From contig NZ_SMGQ01000015.1 in assembly GCF_004339095.1 (NCBI RefSeq), positions 1 through 64,000 of the forward strand: a stretch of 64,000 nt of DNA. The letters run 5' to 3'. The notes below the pieces were generated by a model. The model did no database searches and was not told the DNA's origin. It saw only the letters and a list, made by a program, of their open reading frames with translations. This document shows, piece after piece, positions 8,840 through 17,173 of the stretch. The position numbers and the translations under genes are program-made. Origin of the DNA: Natranaerovirga hydrolytica. GTDB taxonomy: Bacteria; Bacillota; Clostridia; Lachnospirales; DSM-24629. Numbering within the stretch: the first letter of the stretch is position 1; every line of letters starts with the position of its first letter.

Positions 8840-9022
8840 TGGAACATAATACCATATTTTTCGCGATGTACCAAAAGAATGGCTATATTTTACGTTTATA
8901 TTACATAGTCATTGCAAGACTTTAATAAATCTGCAACATTTGATATAATTCGTATATAAGTAAAAATGACGCAGAACAATAAATGATCTTATGGTTTAGA
9001 AAGGTGCTAAAGAGGTGAAAGG

Positions 9023-11329
9023 ATGAAGGTAAAAAAAATAATATCTTTTGTTATCGCATTGGTTATATTGCTTCAACAAAGTTTTACTGTATTTGCCAAT
9101 GAAGATTTATATTTAAAGTATGATGGAGAAACACATTTATACCAATATAGACCTGTTGAGATATACATAGGTAATGAAGAAGTCCAAATAGAAGATATGC
9201 CAGGTATTATTTTTACAGATACCGGTAGCAGTCGAACATTGGTACCTGCAAGAGAGGTTTTTGAAGCGCAAGAAGTAGGTGCAAAAGTAGAATGGATTAA
9301 TGATACAAGAGAAATTCATATTACATACGAAGATCAATTTATTAGATTGCAAATAGATAGTGATAAAGCTTATGTGAATAATCAAGAAGTTATCCTAGAT
9401 GTACCAGCAAAATTAATTGCTAACGCAAATCTTAATAATGGTTATGCCAAAACAATGATACCTTTAAGATTTGTAGGAGAGACATTAGGACATGAAGTGG
9501 ATTGGGATCAAGAACATTATAGAGCAACATTAGTGATTGAAGAGGATAACCAAGTAATAGAGGATGAGAATTATTCAGAAGAAATAGAAGAAGAAATAGA
9601 AGAAGAAATAATAGAAGACATTATAGAAGAAGATGAAGAATACGCTATAGAGGTACCTGAAGGTGAACAGTTAGATGAACTAGATGGCTCTCAAGCTGTA
9701 CGAGAACTTCCCACACCGTTATCCAATAATCCTGTTTTTTGGGCTGGAAATGGTGATGTACTGGAAGGCATTACTGACTTATACTTTGGTTCGTCTATTG
9801 AAGAACAAGATAACGATGTCATTAAAATTAAAAAAATAACAAGTGAAAACAAAGGGAATTATCATCAATATATAGTAGAAGCAGATGGTCCCATATCTTC
9901 ACTTGATGAAGCGATTTGGAATGACAATCTGGTCCTAGATGTTATTAATGCAGAGTGGGAACTGGGTAGCAGCAATCAAACCTTTGATGACGCATATATA
10001 TCTTCCGTAAGGTCTAGCCAGTTTTCAGATAGTCCCATGACAACAAGATTGGTGTTTGATGCCAAACAAAGTGGTATACATTTTAATGTTGAACTATCTG
10101 ATAATAGAGAAAAAATCATTATAAATGCTTTGAATAATATTGTTCATATGATAGAAATTGGACAAGATGGTGAAGGAGATTATATCGATATAACTGGGTT
10201 ATTAGCACCAGGAGTTGAGGTCTTTAGATTGAGTCATCCAGATCGATTGGTTTTAGATTTGCCTAATACCTTATCTGCCGTAAAGTATGAAGAAGCTATT
10301 GTAGAAGGTCAATATATAAAAGAAATTAGAACATCTCAGTTTACGGAAAACACTACGAGAGTGGTAGTTGAAACAGAAGGACAAGCAGATTATAGAATAA
10401 ATCAATCCGGTAGCAGTACAAAGATAAGAATTATAGAACCTGGTTTTGAGAATATGAATTACGCCAATCCAAGCGTACCAACAATAACCATTGAAAAACC
10501 AGAAGGCATACATTTATCGGATATAAAACAAAAGGATTTATACTTAGATAGAGAATTTGTATTAGAAATACCAGGTAATCATCTAGATTATTATGGCACA
10601 GGATTAATAGAAGTCAATGATCGAAGCATACAAAGGGTGAAAATGGGACTCAATGATAGTGGCAATACAGAATTAACCATTCAAGCCAATAGAGTTTTTG
10701 CCTATGAAATAATTGAAACCAATGAAGAAGTTGTCTTAAAAGCCCGTATGCCAAGAGATGTTTACAGTCAAATTATAGTAGTAGATCCAGGTCATGGTGG
10801 GAGTGATCCAGGCGCTAGAGCCAATGGATTGGTTGAAAAAACTTTGAATTTAGATATGACATTTTATCTAAAAGAATTTTTAGATGCAGATGATTCAATT
10901 AAAACTTACTATACAAGATTAGATGACTCCTATCCAACATTACAAGAAAGGGCTATTTTAGCTAACGAAATAGAAGCCGATATCTTCTTAAGCATTCATA
11001 ATAATGCTCACAATGGCTCAGCTAATGGAACGGAAACTTTATATTATCCTACAACAGATAATGATGGATTAACGTCAAGAAAACTTGCAAGAATATTCCA
11101 AGATTCCATGCTAGACATGCTAGGGTTATACGATAGGGGCATTAAAGAAAGAAGTAATCTATATGTCCTTAGAAACACTACGATGCCAGCTGTTATAGTA
11201 GAAGTAGGATTTATGGACAATGCACATGACGCGGCAAAACTAAAAGATGAAAAGTTTGTAAGGGATGCCTCTCTATCAATGTATAGAGCAATACTAGAAA
11301 CATTTGAAAAATACCCTACAAACAGATAA
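9023..11329 (+). CDS. Secreted N-acetylmuramoyl-L-alanine amidase with stalk and AMIN domains
   Basis: 768 residues: signal peptide (about 1-25); a stalk domain (about 45-175) ending in LGHEVDWDQEH; a strongly acidic Glu-rich linker (about 178-225); AMIN-type beta repeats (about 235-580), seen in the repeated RLVLDLPN and TRLVFDAK strands; and a C-terminal Amidase_3 zinc domain. The catalytic motifs are VVDPGHGGSDPGA near 588, SIHNNAH near 658 and VEVGFMDN near 728. It cleaves the amide bond between muramic acid and the stem peptide, at cell separation or in spore cortex/mother-cell wall turnover. It lies just ahead of the GerMN gene. GAGGTGAAAGG precedes ATG. Confidence 0.93.
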   Translation: MKVKKIISFVIALVILLQQSFTVFANEDLYLKYDGETHLYQYRPVEIYIGNEEVQIEDMPGIIFTDTGSSRTLVPAREVFEAQEVGAKVEWINDTREIHITYEDQFIRLQIDSDKAYVNNQEVILDVPAKLIANANLNNGYAKTMIPLRFVGETLGHEVDWDQEHYRATLVIEEDNQVIEDENYSEEIEEEIEEEIIEDIIEEDEEYAIEVPEGEQLDELDGSQAVRELPTPLSNNPVFWAGNGDVLEGITDLYFGSSIEEQDNDVIKIKKITSENKGNYHQYIVEADGPISSLDEAIWNDNLVLDVINAEWELGSSNQTFDDAYISSVRSSQFSDSPMTTRLVFDAKQSGIHFNVELSDNREKIIINALNNIVHMIEIGQDGEGDYIDITGLLAPGVEVFRLSHPDRLVLDLPNTLSAVKYEEAIVEGQYIKEIRTSQFTENTTRVVVETEGQADYRINQSGSSTKIRIIEPGFENMNYANPSVPTITIEKPEGIHLSDIKQKDLYLDREFVLEIPGNHLDYYGTGLIEVNDRSIQRVKMGLNDSGNTELTIQANRVFAYEIIETNEEVVLKARMPRDVYSQIIVVDPGHGGSDPGARANGLVEKTLNLDMTFYLKEFLDADDSIKTYYTRLDDSYPTLQERAILANEIEADIFLSIHNNAHNGSANGTETLYYPTTDNDGLTSRKLARIFQDSMLDMLGLYDRGIKERSNLYVLRNTTMPAVIVEVGFMDNAHDAAKLKDEKFVRDASLSMYRAILETFEKYPTNR

Positions 11330-11354
11330 AAGGATAGCCTAGGCTATCCTTTTA
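11328..11354 (+). terminator. Rho-independent terminator
   Basis: Perfect palindrome AAAAGGATAGCC-TAG-GCTATCCTTTT overlapping the stop codon of the amidase gene. Confidence 0.88.
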
Positions 11355-11504
11355 TCTTGAGATAGGGAAGTTTGTTTGATAGTAACAAGCTTTCCTAACT
11401 CTATGTGTGTAATTTTTGTATGTTTGGTTATATAAAGCTTGTCAACACACTTTATTTGTAATAAAATGGAAATAATAACAAATAATTACAAATAGAGGTG
11501 TGGT

Positions 11505-12074
11505 ATGAATCATTTATTCAAAGAATCCATAAGGGCAGTTCATTTAATATCTTTAATAACAATTTTTTTGAGTAACCCCAGTATGAATTTAGAAATCCCT
11601 AATAGTTGGCACTATAGAGAAAAAGAACACAACATTAGCAGAGTATATTATTACAAGGACACATCCAATCAGATGATATTTGAAAAATATGACTGTGTGG
11701 ATCAAGAATTATATTTATTAGAAGAACAGGTTAATATGACTTGTAATGAATTATTTAATAACCCTTATAGTCACATCACCCTCATTCCAAATGGAACAGA
11801 AGTGGTGAGTGTAAGTATTGAAGAAGGACATCTTGAACTTGTAGTGACAAATGATATAATGAATTATGGTGGCAATGCAAGAGAGTGGAGTATGGTTAAT
11901 CAAATACTTGCCACAGTATTTTCTATAAAAGAAGTGGAGCGATTAACGATTTATATTGAAGAAACTGGTTATTTGTTCCCAGAGGGAACAAGTATTAAAG
12001 CGTATACAAGGGCAGAATGGGAAGAAAGGAAAGGGATTATACGCAGAGAGTGGTTAGAAGAACAAAGTCTATAA
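11505..12074 (+). CDS. GerMN-domain (sporulation/germination) protein
   Basis: 189 residues with an N-terminal hydrophobic segment (about 10-24), probably an uncleaved signal or membrane anchor. Residues about 100-170 fit one GerMN domain: an NGTEVVSVSIEEGHLELVV strand, NGGN-like loop, MVNQILATVFSIKEVERLTI helix and a closing FPEGTS. Bacillus GerM has two such domains plus a lipobox and acts in cell-wall assembly during sporulation and germination; this protein is shorter. The downstream order rdgB-ysnB matches the Bacillus gerM locus. GAGGTG precedes ATG. Confidence 0.72.
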   Translation: MNHLFKESIRAVHLISLITIFLSNPSMNLEIPNSWHYREKEHNISRVYYYKDTSNQMIFEKYDCVDQELYLLEEQVNMTCNELFNNPYSHITLIPNGTEVVSVSIEEGHLELVVTNDIMNYGGNAREWSMVNQILATVFSIKEVERLTIYIEETGYLFPEGTSIKAYTRAEWEERKGIIRREWLEEQSL

Positions 12075-12166
12075 AAAATTAAAAATGGTAACAAGTTTTA
12101 ACCAATGATAACAAAAGGAAATCCAAAGTTTATTATAAATTTTAAAAATACAAGGGGACATAACAA

Positions 12167-12766
12167 ATGAGATATAATATTATTTTTGCAACCCATAACG
12201 AAGGAAAAGTAAAAGAAGTAAAGATGATTTTAAATGATAAAAAGTTTGCAGTAAAGTCATTAAAAGAAGCCAATATCAATCAAGAAGTCGTTGAAGATGG
12301 CAAAACATTTGAAGAGAATGCCATAAAAAAAGCAAAAGAATTTATGGAAACAACTGGGACTATTGTTATGGCAGATGACTCAGGTCTAGAAATTGACTAT
12401 TTAAACAAAAAGCCAGGTGTTTATTCTGCTAGGTATGGTGGAGAAGATACGCCTTATCACATAAAAAATCAAATGATTTTAGAGGAGTTAAAAGGCATTC
12501 CAGAAGACAAACGCACCGCTCGATTTGTATCTGTAATTGCAACAGCATTTCCAAATGGAGACATCCTTACAACTAGAGGAACTATAGAAGGCATTATTGG
12601 CTTTGAAGCCAAAGGAAATGGTGGATTTGGATATGATCCTATTTTTTATGTACCAGAATTAGAACGAACAACGGCAGAAATGACTTTAGAACAAAAAAAT
12701 GCAATCAGTCATAGAGGAAAAGCATTAGAAAAAATGAAAGAAAAACTATTCGATTATTTAAAATGA
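12167..12766 (+). CDS. rdgB: XTP/dITP diphosphatase (RdgB/HAM1)
   Basis: A 199-residue nucleotide-pool sanitising pyrophosphatase that removes ITP, dITP and XTP. Motifs: the substrate-binding ATHNEGKVKEV at the N-terminus, ADDSGLEIDYL with the metal-binding acidic residues, GVYSARYGG, GGFGYDPIF, and the C-terminal SHRGKALEKM. The length is standard. AAGGGG lies before ATG. The YsnB-like gene begins 14 bases after the stop, so the two are cotranscribed. Confidence 0.95.
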   Translation: MRYNIIFATHNEGKVKEVKMILNDKKFAVKSLKEANINQEVVEDGKTFEENAIKKAKEFMETTGTIVMADDSGLEIDYLNKKPGVYSARYGGEDTPYHIKNQMILEELKGIPEDKRTARFVSVIATAFPNGDILTTRGTIEGIIGFEAKGNGGFGYDPIFYVPELERTTAEMTLEQKNAISHRGKALEKMKEKLFDYLK

Positions 12767-12780
12767 GCAGGTGAATGATA

Positions 12781-13266
12781 TTGAAAATACTTGTCATAAG
12801 CGATACACATAATGAAATTAATAACGTTGTTAAGATAATTAAAAACAATAAAAGTATTGATATGATCCTACATTTAGGTGATGTTCAATCAGATTATAAA
12901 AAAATCAAACAGTATTATTTTGAAAATATTACATATGTTTCGGGCAATTGTGATTATATTTCAAAGTATCCAAAAGAAAAAATCATAGAGATAGAAGGTA
13001 AAAAAATATTAATGACTCACGGACACAAATACAATGTGAAATGGGAATATGATACAATTAAAAATATTGGTTTTCATAATAAAGTGGATGGGATTTTATT
13101 TGGACACACCCATATTCCATATTTAGAAGAAAATGAAGACCTTGTCTTAATGAATCCAGGTAGTATTACGTTGCCAAGAGAAAGTAGCACACCAACATAT
13201 GGTATATTGGAAATAGAAAAAAACAAAAAAATGAAATGTGCCTTATGTCAATACACTTATGAATAA
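12781..13266 (+). CDS. YsnB-like metallophosphoesterase (YfcE/MJ0936 family)
   Basis: 161 residues from a TTG start. I prefer 12781 because the AGGTG ribosome site at 12770-12774 directly abuts the upstream ATG at 12775 but is correctly spaced from the TTG. Metal-binding motifs SDTH, GD, GNCD, THGH and GHTH are all present, as in the paralogue at 3292-3834. It is a manganese-type phosphodiesterase by family; the substrate is unknown. The rdgB-ysnB pairing is conserved in Firmicutes. Confidence 0.9.
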   Translation: MKILVISDTHNEINNVVKIIKNNKSIDMILHLGDVQSDYKKIKQYYFENITYVSGNCDYISKYPKEKIIEIEGKKILMTHGHKYNVKWEYDTIKNIGFHNKVDGILFGHTHIPYLEENEDLVLMNPGSITLPRESSTPTYGILEIEKNKKMKCALCQYTYE

Positions 13267-13392
13267 TGATTTAAAAAATGATTCTTAGATATAAATTACA
13301 CAGGAAAAAAGAATACAAATGTTGTTTAATATGGGTTTAAATAGGAAAAAAGGGTTTTATATAAGTTTATTAAAAAAAATTAGAAATAAGTG

Positions 13393-13421
13393 TTGACATT
13401 TATTAAGGGGCATTGTATAAT
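13393..13421 (+). promoter_or_regulatory. Sigma-A promoter of the second tRNA cluster
   Basis: Perfect consensus TTGACA (13393-13398), 17-base spacer and TATAAT (13416-13421), 30 bases before tRNA-Pro. The strongest promoter in the window, as expected for stable RNA. Confidence 0.93.
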
Positions 13422-13451
13422 TACTCTTGCGTCTAAGGAAAGATCAAAGGA

Positions 13452-13526
13452 CGGGGTGTGGCTCAGCTTGGCTAGAGCGCTTGATTTGGGTTCAAGAGGC
13501 CGCAGGTTCGAATCCTGTCACCCCGA
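13452..13526 (+). tRNA. tRNA-Pro(TGG)
   Basis: Acceptor CGGGGTG pairs CACCCCG, and the anticodon loop TTTGGGT gives TGG. First of seven tRNAs in this block. No encoded CCA. Confidence 0.97.
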
Positions 13527-13534
13527 TTTGTTCT

Positions 13535-13605
13535 GCGGGTGTAGTTCAATGGTAGAACACCAGCCTTCCAAGCTGGATACGTGGGTTCGATTCCCATCAC
13601 CCGCT
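13535..13605 (+). tRNA. tRNA-Gly(TCC)
   Basis: Acceptor GCGGGTG pairs CACCCGC, and the anticodon loop CTTCCAA gives TCC. 71 nt, with no encoded CCA. Confidence 0.97.
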
Positions 13606-13608
13606 TGT

Positions 13609-13682
13609 GTGCCTGTAGCTCAGTTGGATAGAGCAGTGGCCTTCTAAGCCACGTGTCCGGGGTTCGAATCCCTGCAGGCACG
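13609..13682 (+). tRNA. tRNA-Arg(TCT)
   Basis: Acceptor GTGCCTG pairs CAGGCAC, and the anticodon loop CTTCTAA gives TCT. It starts three bases after tRNA-Gly. No encoded CCA. Confidence 0.97.
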
Positions 13683-13770
13683 TTTTCTTTAAGTAAGAAA
13701 ACAAAAAAACAAGTGAATAATTTTTGCTAATAAGCACAAAATTAAAAGAGTAGATTTTAAAAACAATTAT

Positions 13771-13845
13771 GGTGGGTATAGCTCAGTTGGTTAGAGCGCT
13801 AGATTGTGGCTCTAGAGGCCGTGGGTTCAAATCCCATTACTCACC
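13771..13845 (+). tRNA. tRNA-His(GTG)
   Basis: Acceptor GTGGGTA pairs TACTCAC. An extra G at -1 (13771) faces discriminator C (13845), the His-specific identity pair. The anticodon is GTG. No encoded CCA. Confidence 0.97.
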
Positions 13846-13849
13846 CTGT

Positions 13850-13921
13850 TGGGTAGTCGCCAAGCGGTAAGGCACAGGATTTTGATTCCTGCATGCGAAG
13901 GTTCGAATCCTTCCTACCCAG
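13850..13921 (+). tRNA. tRNA-Gln(TTG)
   Basis: Acceptor TGGGTAG pairs CTACCCA, and the anticodon loop TTTTGAT gives TTG. No encoded CCA. Confidence 0.96.
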
Positions 13922-13927
13922 TTATGT

Positions 13928-14000
13928 GGGCTACTAGCTCAGCTGGTAGAGCACTGGACTTTTAATCCAGGTGTCCCGGGTTCGAACCCCGGGTGGCTCA
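13928..14000 (+). tRNA. tRNA-Lys(TTT)
   Basis: Acceptor GGGCTAC pairs GTGGCTC with two wobble pairs, and the anticodon loop CTTTTAA gives TTT. No encoded CCA. Confidence 0.96.
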
Positions 14001-14040
14001 CTTTATTTTAAAAGATTCATACAGTTACAACTTAATATCT

Positions 14041-14121
14041 GCGGGTATGGCGGAATTGGCAGACGCGCTAGACTTAGGATCTAGTGCCTTCGGCGTGGGG
14101 GTTCGACTCCCTCTACCCGCA
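14041..14121 (+). tRNA. tRNA-Leu(TAG)
   Basis: Class II tRNA with long variable arm. Acceptor GCGGGTA pairs TACCCGC, and the anticodon is TAG. Last of the cluster. No encoded CCA. Confidence 0.97.
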
Positions 14122-14126
14122 TTCAA

Positions 14127-14156
14127 AAAAACACTGATAAGACAGTGTTTTTTTTG
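14127..14156. terminator. Bidirectional terminator between tRNA cluster and CYTH gene
   Basis: Stem AAACACTG/CAGTGTTT with a 6-base loop. A T-run to the right ends the tRNA transcript, and an A-run to the left serves the leftward CYTH gene. Confidence 0.88.
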
Positions 14157-14171
14157 TTATAGAATTAGGTC

Positions 14172-14639
14172 TTAAAGTGATAACGTATTAAATGCGTTGA
14201 GTTTGGCTAATTGGTTATTTTGATATTTTGAATCAAAGGTTACTTCTTGGATAAACCAACTCGGTGGTACAAAAGCTTTAGATGCTTCTACAGAATCAAA
14301 CTCCACTTCCATAAGGATTAGACCTTTAAGAGCACCTTCGAAAATGTCCAGTTCACCCATAAGCCCATTATCTAAAGGAACAAGATATCTTTTTTTGGTA
14401 ATCATATGATAATCAATTTTATCTTTTAAGTTTAAAAAAGTCTCTTCTGTAATGGATTCATTGATTTCATTTCTTGCTAATAGCCCTTTTGATTTGTAAG
14501 TTAAAATATAGTTGTCATTTTCTCTTCTGATGCGTATAACTGGATCGGTGCAAATATAGCCCTGCTCAAGAGATTTAAAGTCATAAGGATTAAAATTTAA
14601 GCCTTTGATATCAACGAGGTACTTTCTTTCTATTTCCAT
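14172..14639 (-). CDS. CYTH-domain protein (triphosphate tunnel metalloenzyme family)
   Basis: 155 residues opening with EIERK, the ExExK signature of the CYTH/TTM fold. Further tunnel residues include the RIRRENDNYILTYK strand pair and GELDIFEGALKGLILMEVEF, with the paired acidic residues that bind metal. Family members hydrolyse inorganic triphosphate or thiamine triphosphate, or act as class IV adenylate cyclases. Short stand-alone bacterial forms are mostly tripolyphosphatases, so that is the favoured but unproven role. GGAG lies before ATG on the minus strand. Confidence 0.88.
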   Translation of the reverse strand: MEIERKYLVDIKGLNFNPYDFKSLEQGYICTDPVIRIRRENDNYILTYKSKGLLARNEINESITEETFLNLKDKIDYHMITKKRYLVPLDNGLMGELDIFEGALKGLILMEVEFDSVEASKAFVPPSWFIQEVTFDSKYQNNQLAKLNAFNTLSL

Positions 14640-14860
14640 AAAAAACTCCTTTTTAAATTAAAAGTATTATTATCAAACCTTGTCAGCAAGTTTAAAATGA
14701 TTGCTTTCATATCAATAGGTATTATACAAGTATACTTATAATATTGCAAAGTAAATTTTTTTACATAGAGAGAAGAATATGTGATCTTTTACTATAAATG
14801 CATCCGCAAAAATGATAAAATGAAGTTAGAGTGCTATAAACCAGTTAAAAGAGGTCGATT

Positions 14861-15367
14861 ATGTTATATCAATTGGATAAAAAAATATTTTGTTTTTTAT
14901 ATAGAATGGCTACGAATAATCACAAGGTGAAAAATATAATGATCCATATTACAAGGATTTCTTCTAAGGTATATTTTATGATATATCTTTTTGGAAGTAT
15001 TTTTCTATTAATGAATCATAAAAATCAATTGCTGTTTTTTTGGCTAGGTCCAAGCATATCTTTTGTTATAGGAAAATACTTAAGATATAAGATAAAAAGA
15101 AAAAGGCCTTTTGTAACATTGGCTATAAAAACACATATTGCTCATCAAGCAAACGGTTCATTACCTAGTATGCATAGTGTATCAGCAACTGCAATTGGAG
15201 TGGCTATATTACTTGAATTTGGACCTATAGGCATTGTTTTTATTATGCTTGCCTTTTTAACAGGTTTATCAAGAGTTATGGTAGGTGTACACTATCCATT
15301 AGATATACTCTTTGGAGGCATTATCGGAGGAATTGTAACTTATTGTGTTATGAGTTTATACAAATAA
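14861..15367 (+). CDS. PAP2-family membrane phosphatase
   Basis: 168 residues with about five membrane segments and the three PAP2 motifs: KRKRPF (first motif), SLPSMHS (second, with Met where PSGH is usual) and SRVMVGVHYPLDILFGG (third, with catalytic His and Asp). It probably dephosphorylates undecaprenyl diphosphate or phosphatidic/lysophosphatidic acid on the outer face of the membrane. AGAGG precedes ATG. It is a single gene with no partner in the neighbourhood. Confidence 0.88.
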   Translation: MLYQLDKKIFCFLYRMATNNHKVKNIMIHITRISSKVYFMIYLFGSIFLLMNHKNQLLFFWLGPSISFVIGKYLRYKIKRKRPFVTLAIKTHIAHQANGSLPSMHSVSATAIGVAILLEFGPIGIVFIMLAFLTGLSRVMVGVHYPLDILFGGIIGGIVTYCVMSLYK

Positions 15368-15519
15368 AAATATAAGTAATAACCATAAATAATAGAATGG
15401 AAGTCATTGCATTTTAAAACATATGCAATTATAATGATACAGTCTAAGAAATATCTAAACAAAGCATAAGACAGAATTCAATAGTTAACAAAAATAGATT
15501 GAGTTAAAGGAGTGGTAAT

Positions 15520-15618
15520 ATGGACTCGGATTTGTGTAGGCAAAGTAATAAAAATTATCTTTATCAAGCAATTAAATACCACTATTGTATAATTCAAGGT
15601 AGGAAGTTTTATATCTAG
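15520..15618 (+). CDS. Possible 32-residue leader peptide or small protein upstream of mgtE
   Basis: An ATG reading frame of 32 codons (begins MDSDLCRQSNK) with a near-ideal AAAGGAGTGG ribosome site four bases ahead, ending 25 bases before mgtE. The product has no membrane segment or recognised motif. Because it occupies the leader of a magnesium transporter gene, a regulatory upstream-ORF role is conceivable. I see no M-box consensus here. Coding status is unproven. Confidence 0.4.
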   Translation: MDSDLCRQSNKNYLYQAIKYHYCIIQGRKFYI

Positions 15619-15643
15619 AATTAAAGGAAAAAGGAGGACTCAA

Positions 15644-16984
15644 TTGATGAAAGAGTTAATAAAAGATTTGGTAAAAAACGGTCAGTACTCACAAATCAAA
15701 CAAGAAATTATAAAAATGAATGCTGTGGACGTTGCCCAGTTATTTGAGGAATTAGAAGAAGAGTCTATAATGATTATATTTAGGTTATTGCCTAAAGAAA
15801 TGGCAGCCAATGTATTTACCTATCTATCTTTCGAGCAACAACAATACATTATAGAATCCATAACAGATAAAGAAACAAAAATTATTATGGAGGATTTGTT
15901 CTTAGATGATGCAGTCGATTTACTAGAAGAAATGCCTGCTAATGTAGTGAAAAAAATACTTAAAAATACCACTGAAGAAAAGAGAAATCTGATTAACCAT
16001 TTTTTAAAGTATCCTGATAATTCTGCAGGAAGTATAATGACCATTGAGTATGCAGATTTGAAAAAAGAAATGTCTGTTAATGAAGCGTTAGAACACATAA
16101 AAAAGACAGGCGTGGATAAAGAAACGATTGACATCTGTTATGTAACAGATAAATATAGAAAACTAGAAGGCATTATTCCATTAAGAAAATTGATATTAAA
16201 TGATGGAAGTAAAAAAATAGAAAAAATAATGGATAAAAATATAAAGTCTGTTCAAACGGATATGGATCAAGAAGAAATTGCCCATTTGTTTAAAAAATAT
16301 GATATGGTTGTTATGCCTGTTGTAGACAAAGAAAATAGATTAGTAGGTATCATAACCATTGATGACATTGTAGATATTATAGAACAAGAGAACACAGAAG
16401 ACTTTCAAAAAATGGCAGCATTAGAGCCCTCAGGAGTAGAGTATTTAAAAGCCAGTGTTTTTGCTTTGGCAAAGCATAGAATTTTATGGTTAATGGTACT
16501 TATGATTTCGGCAACGTTTACAGGAAGAATTATTAATAATTTTGAAGAAGTTCTTGCAGCGATTATGATTTTAAATTCTTTTATCCCTATGCTTATGGAT
16601 ACAGGAGGTAATTCTGGATCACAGTCAGCAACGTTAATTATTCGTGGCTTGGCACTTGGGGAAGTTCATATTAGCGATGCCTTAAAAATAGTATGGAAAG
16701 AATTTAGAGTGAGTTTAATTGTAGGTTTTGCTCTAGCAGTAGTGAACTTTTTTAGAATATACTACTTAGAAGGTATACCTTTAGATATAACCATTGTAGT
16801 ATGCATAACATTATTTTTAACCATTGTTATTGCGAAGTTAGTTGGTGGTATCTTACCGATTTTTGCAAAGTTAATAAAGGTAGACCCTGCCATTATGGCA
16901 GCTCCTTTAATAACGACTATAGTAGATGCCTTAGCATTAATAGCATATTTCCAAATGGCATCACATTTTCTTGGTATAGCATAA
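15644..16984 (+). CDS. mgtE: Magnesium transporter MgtE
   Basis: 446 residues: the cytosolic N-domain of helical repeats (about 1-130, including RLLPKEMAANVFTYL), a pair of CBS domains (about 135-255) that sense Mg2+, the plug helix, then five membrane helices (about 285-446) with the conserved PMLMDTGGNSGSQSATLIIRG pore segment. It is a dimeric Mg2+ channel that closes at high internal Mg2+. Translation may start at the TTG 15644 or the next codon ATG 15647; the AAGGAGG site permits both. Confidence 0.95.
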   Translation: MMKELIKDLVKNGQYSQIKQEIIKMNAVDVAQLFEELEEESIMIIFRLLPKEMAANVFTYLSFEQQQYIIESITDKETKIIMEDLFLDDAVDLLEEMPANVVKKILKNTTEEKRNLINHFLKYPDNSAGSIMTIEYADLKKEMSVNEALEHIKKTGVDKETIDICYVTDKYRKLEGIIPLRKLILNDGSKKIEKIMDKNIKSVQTDMDQEEIAHLFKKYDMVVMPVVDKENRLVGIITIDDIVDIIEQENTEDFQKMAALEPSGVEYLKASVFALAKHRILWLMVLMISATFTGRIINNFEEVLAAIMILNSFIPMLMDTGGNSGSQSATLIIRGLALGEVHISDALKIVWKEFRVSLIVGFALAVVNFFRIYYLEGIPLDITIVVCITLFLTIVIAKLVGGILPIFAKLIKVDPAIMAAPLITTIVDALALIAYFQMASHFLGIA

Positions 16985-17020
16985 TAAAATATAAGCCCAT
17001 AAAGGTGAAAGGGAGTCATC

Positions 17021-17049
17021 TTGTATCCAGAGTACACATATTGTATAAT
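17021..17049 (+). promoter_or_regulatory. Promoter of the DUF1576 operon
   Basis: TTGTAT (17021-17026), 17-base spacer, TATAAT (17044-17049). It implies transcription from about 17056 and a leader of roughly 120 bases before the DUF1576 coding region. Confidence 0.7.
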
Positions 17050-17052
17050 ATT

Positions 17053-17173
17053 AACTTGTAACATACCTTTCGCTTCAGGCACAAGTTATCAATAAAAAGA
17101 TAACTTCCAAAGCCTTGCAAACAAGTTTGAAAATTACATGTTCATAGCCAATAATTGTAAAGGAGGGGGTAAT
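17053..17173 (+). promoter_or_regulatory. Structured leader with mutually exclusive hairpins (candidate cis-regulator)
   Basis: Four segments can pair alternatively: A = AACTTGT (17053-17059), B = ACAAGTTATC (17081-17090), C = GATAACTT (17099-17106), D = ACAAGTT (17121-17127). A pairs with B (7 bp), B pairs with C (8 bp, AAGTTATC/GATAACTT), and C pairs with D. A:B plus C:D excludes B:C. The strong AAAGGAGGGGG ribosome site lies at 17159-17169, with CCTTT (17067) and CCTTG (17113) upstream as possible anti-SD sequences. No terminator U-run is visible, so control, if any, would be translational. It matches no riboswitch class I know. Confidence 0.4.

Noticed and set aside
13390-14175. Several open frames on both strands across the second tRNA block
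   Set aside because: They translate the tRNA genes themselves, a well-known source of spurious protein annotations; no ribosome sites.
15368-15643. M-box (ykoK) magnesium riboswitch before mgtE
   Set aside because: The expected GGTGAGGCTCC-type core and the matching 3' elements are absent.
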